This document shows, in pieces, positions 4,813 through 5,841 of a DNA stretch of 5,841 nucleotides; position 1 is the first letter of the stretch, and each line of letters begins with the position of its first letter. A program made the translations under genes and the position numbers. Source of the DNA: Lachnospiraceae bacterium UBA1729. Lineage in GTDB: Bacteria > Bacillota > Clostridia > Lachnospirales > Lachnospiraceae. The stretch is taken from positions 1-5,841 of the forward strand of contig DCIJ01000099.1 of NCBI GenBank assembly GCA_002315945.1, in the 5' to 3' direction. The notes below the pieces were generated by a model that worked only from the letters and a program-made list of their open reading frames with translations, ran no database searches and was not told the DNA's origin.

Positions 4813-5841
4813 CTACTGCTTGTTGGAAGGATTACCAGACTGAGCCTGGGCCTGGGCCTGAGACTGCATAGCAGCCAGTACCTTAAGTCCGTGACACTGT
4901 TTAAACTTTTTACCACTTCCACAAGGGCAGGGATCATTAGGATATACCTTAATGGCCTGACGTCTGACAGGAGTCTTTCCCAAGGAGTCATCCTTGTTTG
5001 TACCAGTCACCTGCGCAACCTGCTCTCTCTCAACCTTCTGTTCTACCCTTACATGGAACAGAAGCTTAACTGTATCTTCCTTGATAGCAGCACTCATATC
5101 GTCAAACATATCGTAGCCGCATCTCTTGTATTCAACCAAAGGATCTCTCTGTGCATAGGCCTGAAGTCCAATACCCTGTCTCAGCTGATCCATATCGTCA
5201 ATGTGATCCATCCACTTACGGTCAATTACTTTGAGTAAGATTACACGTTCCAGCTCACGAATAGCCTCTGCTTCAGGGAATTCTGCCTCTTTTGCTTCGT
5301 ACAGCTTAACTGCTTCGCCCTTTAACTGCTGCTTTAATGAATTCTTATCCTTCTTGACAATTCTTCCCCTGTTTACAACCGGAAGAGGAATAATTGGCAG
5401 GAGAATCTCATTCAGTTCCTTAAGATTCCAGTCATCTGAATCAGCGTCATCTCCAATACTTGTATCTACTGCGCCATCTACAATATCAGTAATCATCTTG
5501 TAGATGGAATCTCTCATGCTTTCGCCATCAAGTACTCTGCGGCGTTCTGCGTAGATAATTTCTCTCTGCTCGTTCATTACCTGATCATACTCTAACAGGT
5601 TTTTACGAACGCCAAAGTTATTGCTCTCTATCTTCTTCTGTGCAGTCTCAATAGACTTGGTAAGTGATTTGTGCTGGATTTCCTGTCCTTCAGGAATTCC
5701 AAGAGCATTAAACATTCCAATGAGTCTGTCAGAGCCAAACAGTCTCATCAGGTCGTCTTCCAGTGAAATAAAGAACTTGGATTCACCCACGTCACCCTGA
5801 CGACCAGAACGGCCTCTCAGCTGATTATCAATACGTCTTGA
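4813..5841 (-). CDS. secA: Preprotein translocase ATPase SecA, C-terminal part (partial)
   Basis: SecA is the ATPase motor that pushes unfolded preproteins through the SecYEG channel. The frame is open from the right edge; 342 residues are visible, and the N-terminal nucleotide-binding and preprotein cross-linking domains are off-window. The visible part begins with helicase motif VI (QLRGRSGRQGD), then the helical scaffold (NLLEYDQVMNEQREIIYAER), the helical wing, and the conserved KVIDRKWMDHIDDMDQLR and GLQAYAQRDPLVEYKR blocks. The C-terminal zinc module is intact: NDPCPCGSGKKFKQCHG, with ligands C305, C307, C316 and H317 of the fragment; in this family it binds SecB and/or phospholipid. 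A 24-residue tail rich in Gln and Ala follows the zinc module, which more usually sits at or near the end. The stop is TAG (4815-4813). An internal GTG in motif VI is not the start. Confidence 0.97.
   Translation of the reverse strand, partial: SRRIDNQLRGRSGRQGDVGESKFFISLEDDLMRLFGSDRLIGMFNALGIPEGQEIQHKSLTKSIETAQKKIESNNFGVRKNLLEYDQVMNEQREIIYAERRRVLDGESMRDSIYKMITDIVDGAVDTSIGDDADSDDWNLKELNEILLPIIPLPVVNRGRIVKKDKNSLKQQLKGEAVKLYEAKEAEFPEAEAIRELERVILLKVIDRKWMDHIDDMDQLRQGIGLQAYAQRDPLVEYKRCGYDMFDDMSAAIKEDTVKLLFHVRVEQKVEREQVAQVTGTNKDDSLGKTPVRRQAIKVYPNDPCPCGSGKKFKQCHGLKVLAAMQSQAQAQAQSGNPSNKQ
4840..4866 (-). repeat. Six-base tandem repeat coding for the SecA Gln-Ala tail
   Basis: About four and a half degenerate copies of the 6-bp unit CTGRGC (plus strand) lie in the last codons of secA, two adjacent copies being identical CTGGGC. 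On the coding strand they specify alternating Gln and Ala (SQAQAQAQS). The unit is a multiple of three, so copy-number change would keep the frame and only alter tail length. Confidence 0.75.

Noticed and set aside
4365..4871. Plus-strand open frame of 168 codons opposite prfB and the end of secA
   Set aside because: It crosses two firmly identified minus-strand genes and has low-complexity Ser-rich composition typical of an antisense shadow.
4809..4991. Minus-strand 60-codon frame overlapping the secA 3' end
   Set aside because: Alternative frame within the conserved SecA zinc-module coding region; no independent start signal.
5788..5790. GTG at 5790 as a start of a 325-aa protein
   Set aside because: The same frame is open to the right edge and encodes SecA motif VI upstream of it (QLRGRSGRQGD), so this is an internal Val codon of a truncated secA.

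Overview
The window reads as chromosomal DNA from a Bacillota bacterium, most likely Lachnospiraceae (Butyrivibrio/Pseudobutyrivibrio-like). The reasons are moderate AT-richness, the secA-prfB gene pair, the sequence style of the MurA, RF2 and SecA proteins, and a SAM-I riboswitch working through an intrinsic terminator. The taxonomic placement is inference. Every feature with a supported strand lies on the minus strand, so transcription runs from the right edge to the left edge.

In transcription order: (1) the 3' part of secA (5841-4813, continuing past the right edge), then after 32 nt prfB (4780-3650), probably one transcript ending at a strong hairpin terminator (3628-3592). (2) A two-gene unit of unknown function: a 105-aa protein with one membrane segment (3535-3218) and, 3 nt later, a 471-aa protein (3214-1799) with an N-terminal membrane anchor, a long helical stalk, a phage-tail-fibre-like junction motif and a Cys-containing head. 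(3) murA (1686-388) from its own near-consensus promoter (1792-1763), with a weak hairpin after its stop. (4) A complete regulatory leader (about 327-1): consensus promoter, SAM-I aptamer, antiterminator and terminator. Its gene begins just past the left edge and is probably involved in methionine or SAM metabolism (metK is a reasonable guess).

The known genes are housekeeping: preprotein translocation (SecA), termination at UAA/UGA (RF2), and the first committed step of peptidoglycan synthesis (MurA). The least ordinary content is the anchored coiled-coil/fibre-like protein with its small membrane partner. Also notable are the SAM riboswitch switching architecture, which can be read base by base, and a prfB that lacks the widespread programmed frameshift. 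I saw no tRNA, rRNA, CRISPR array or insertion sequence.
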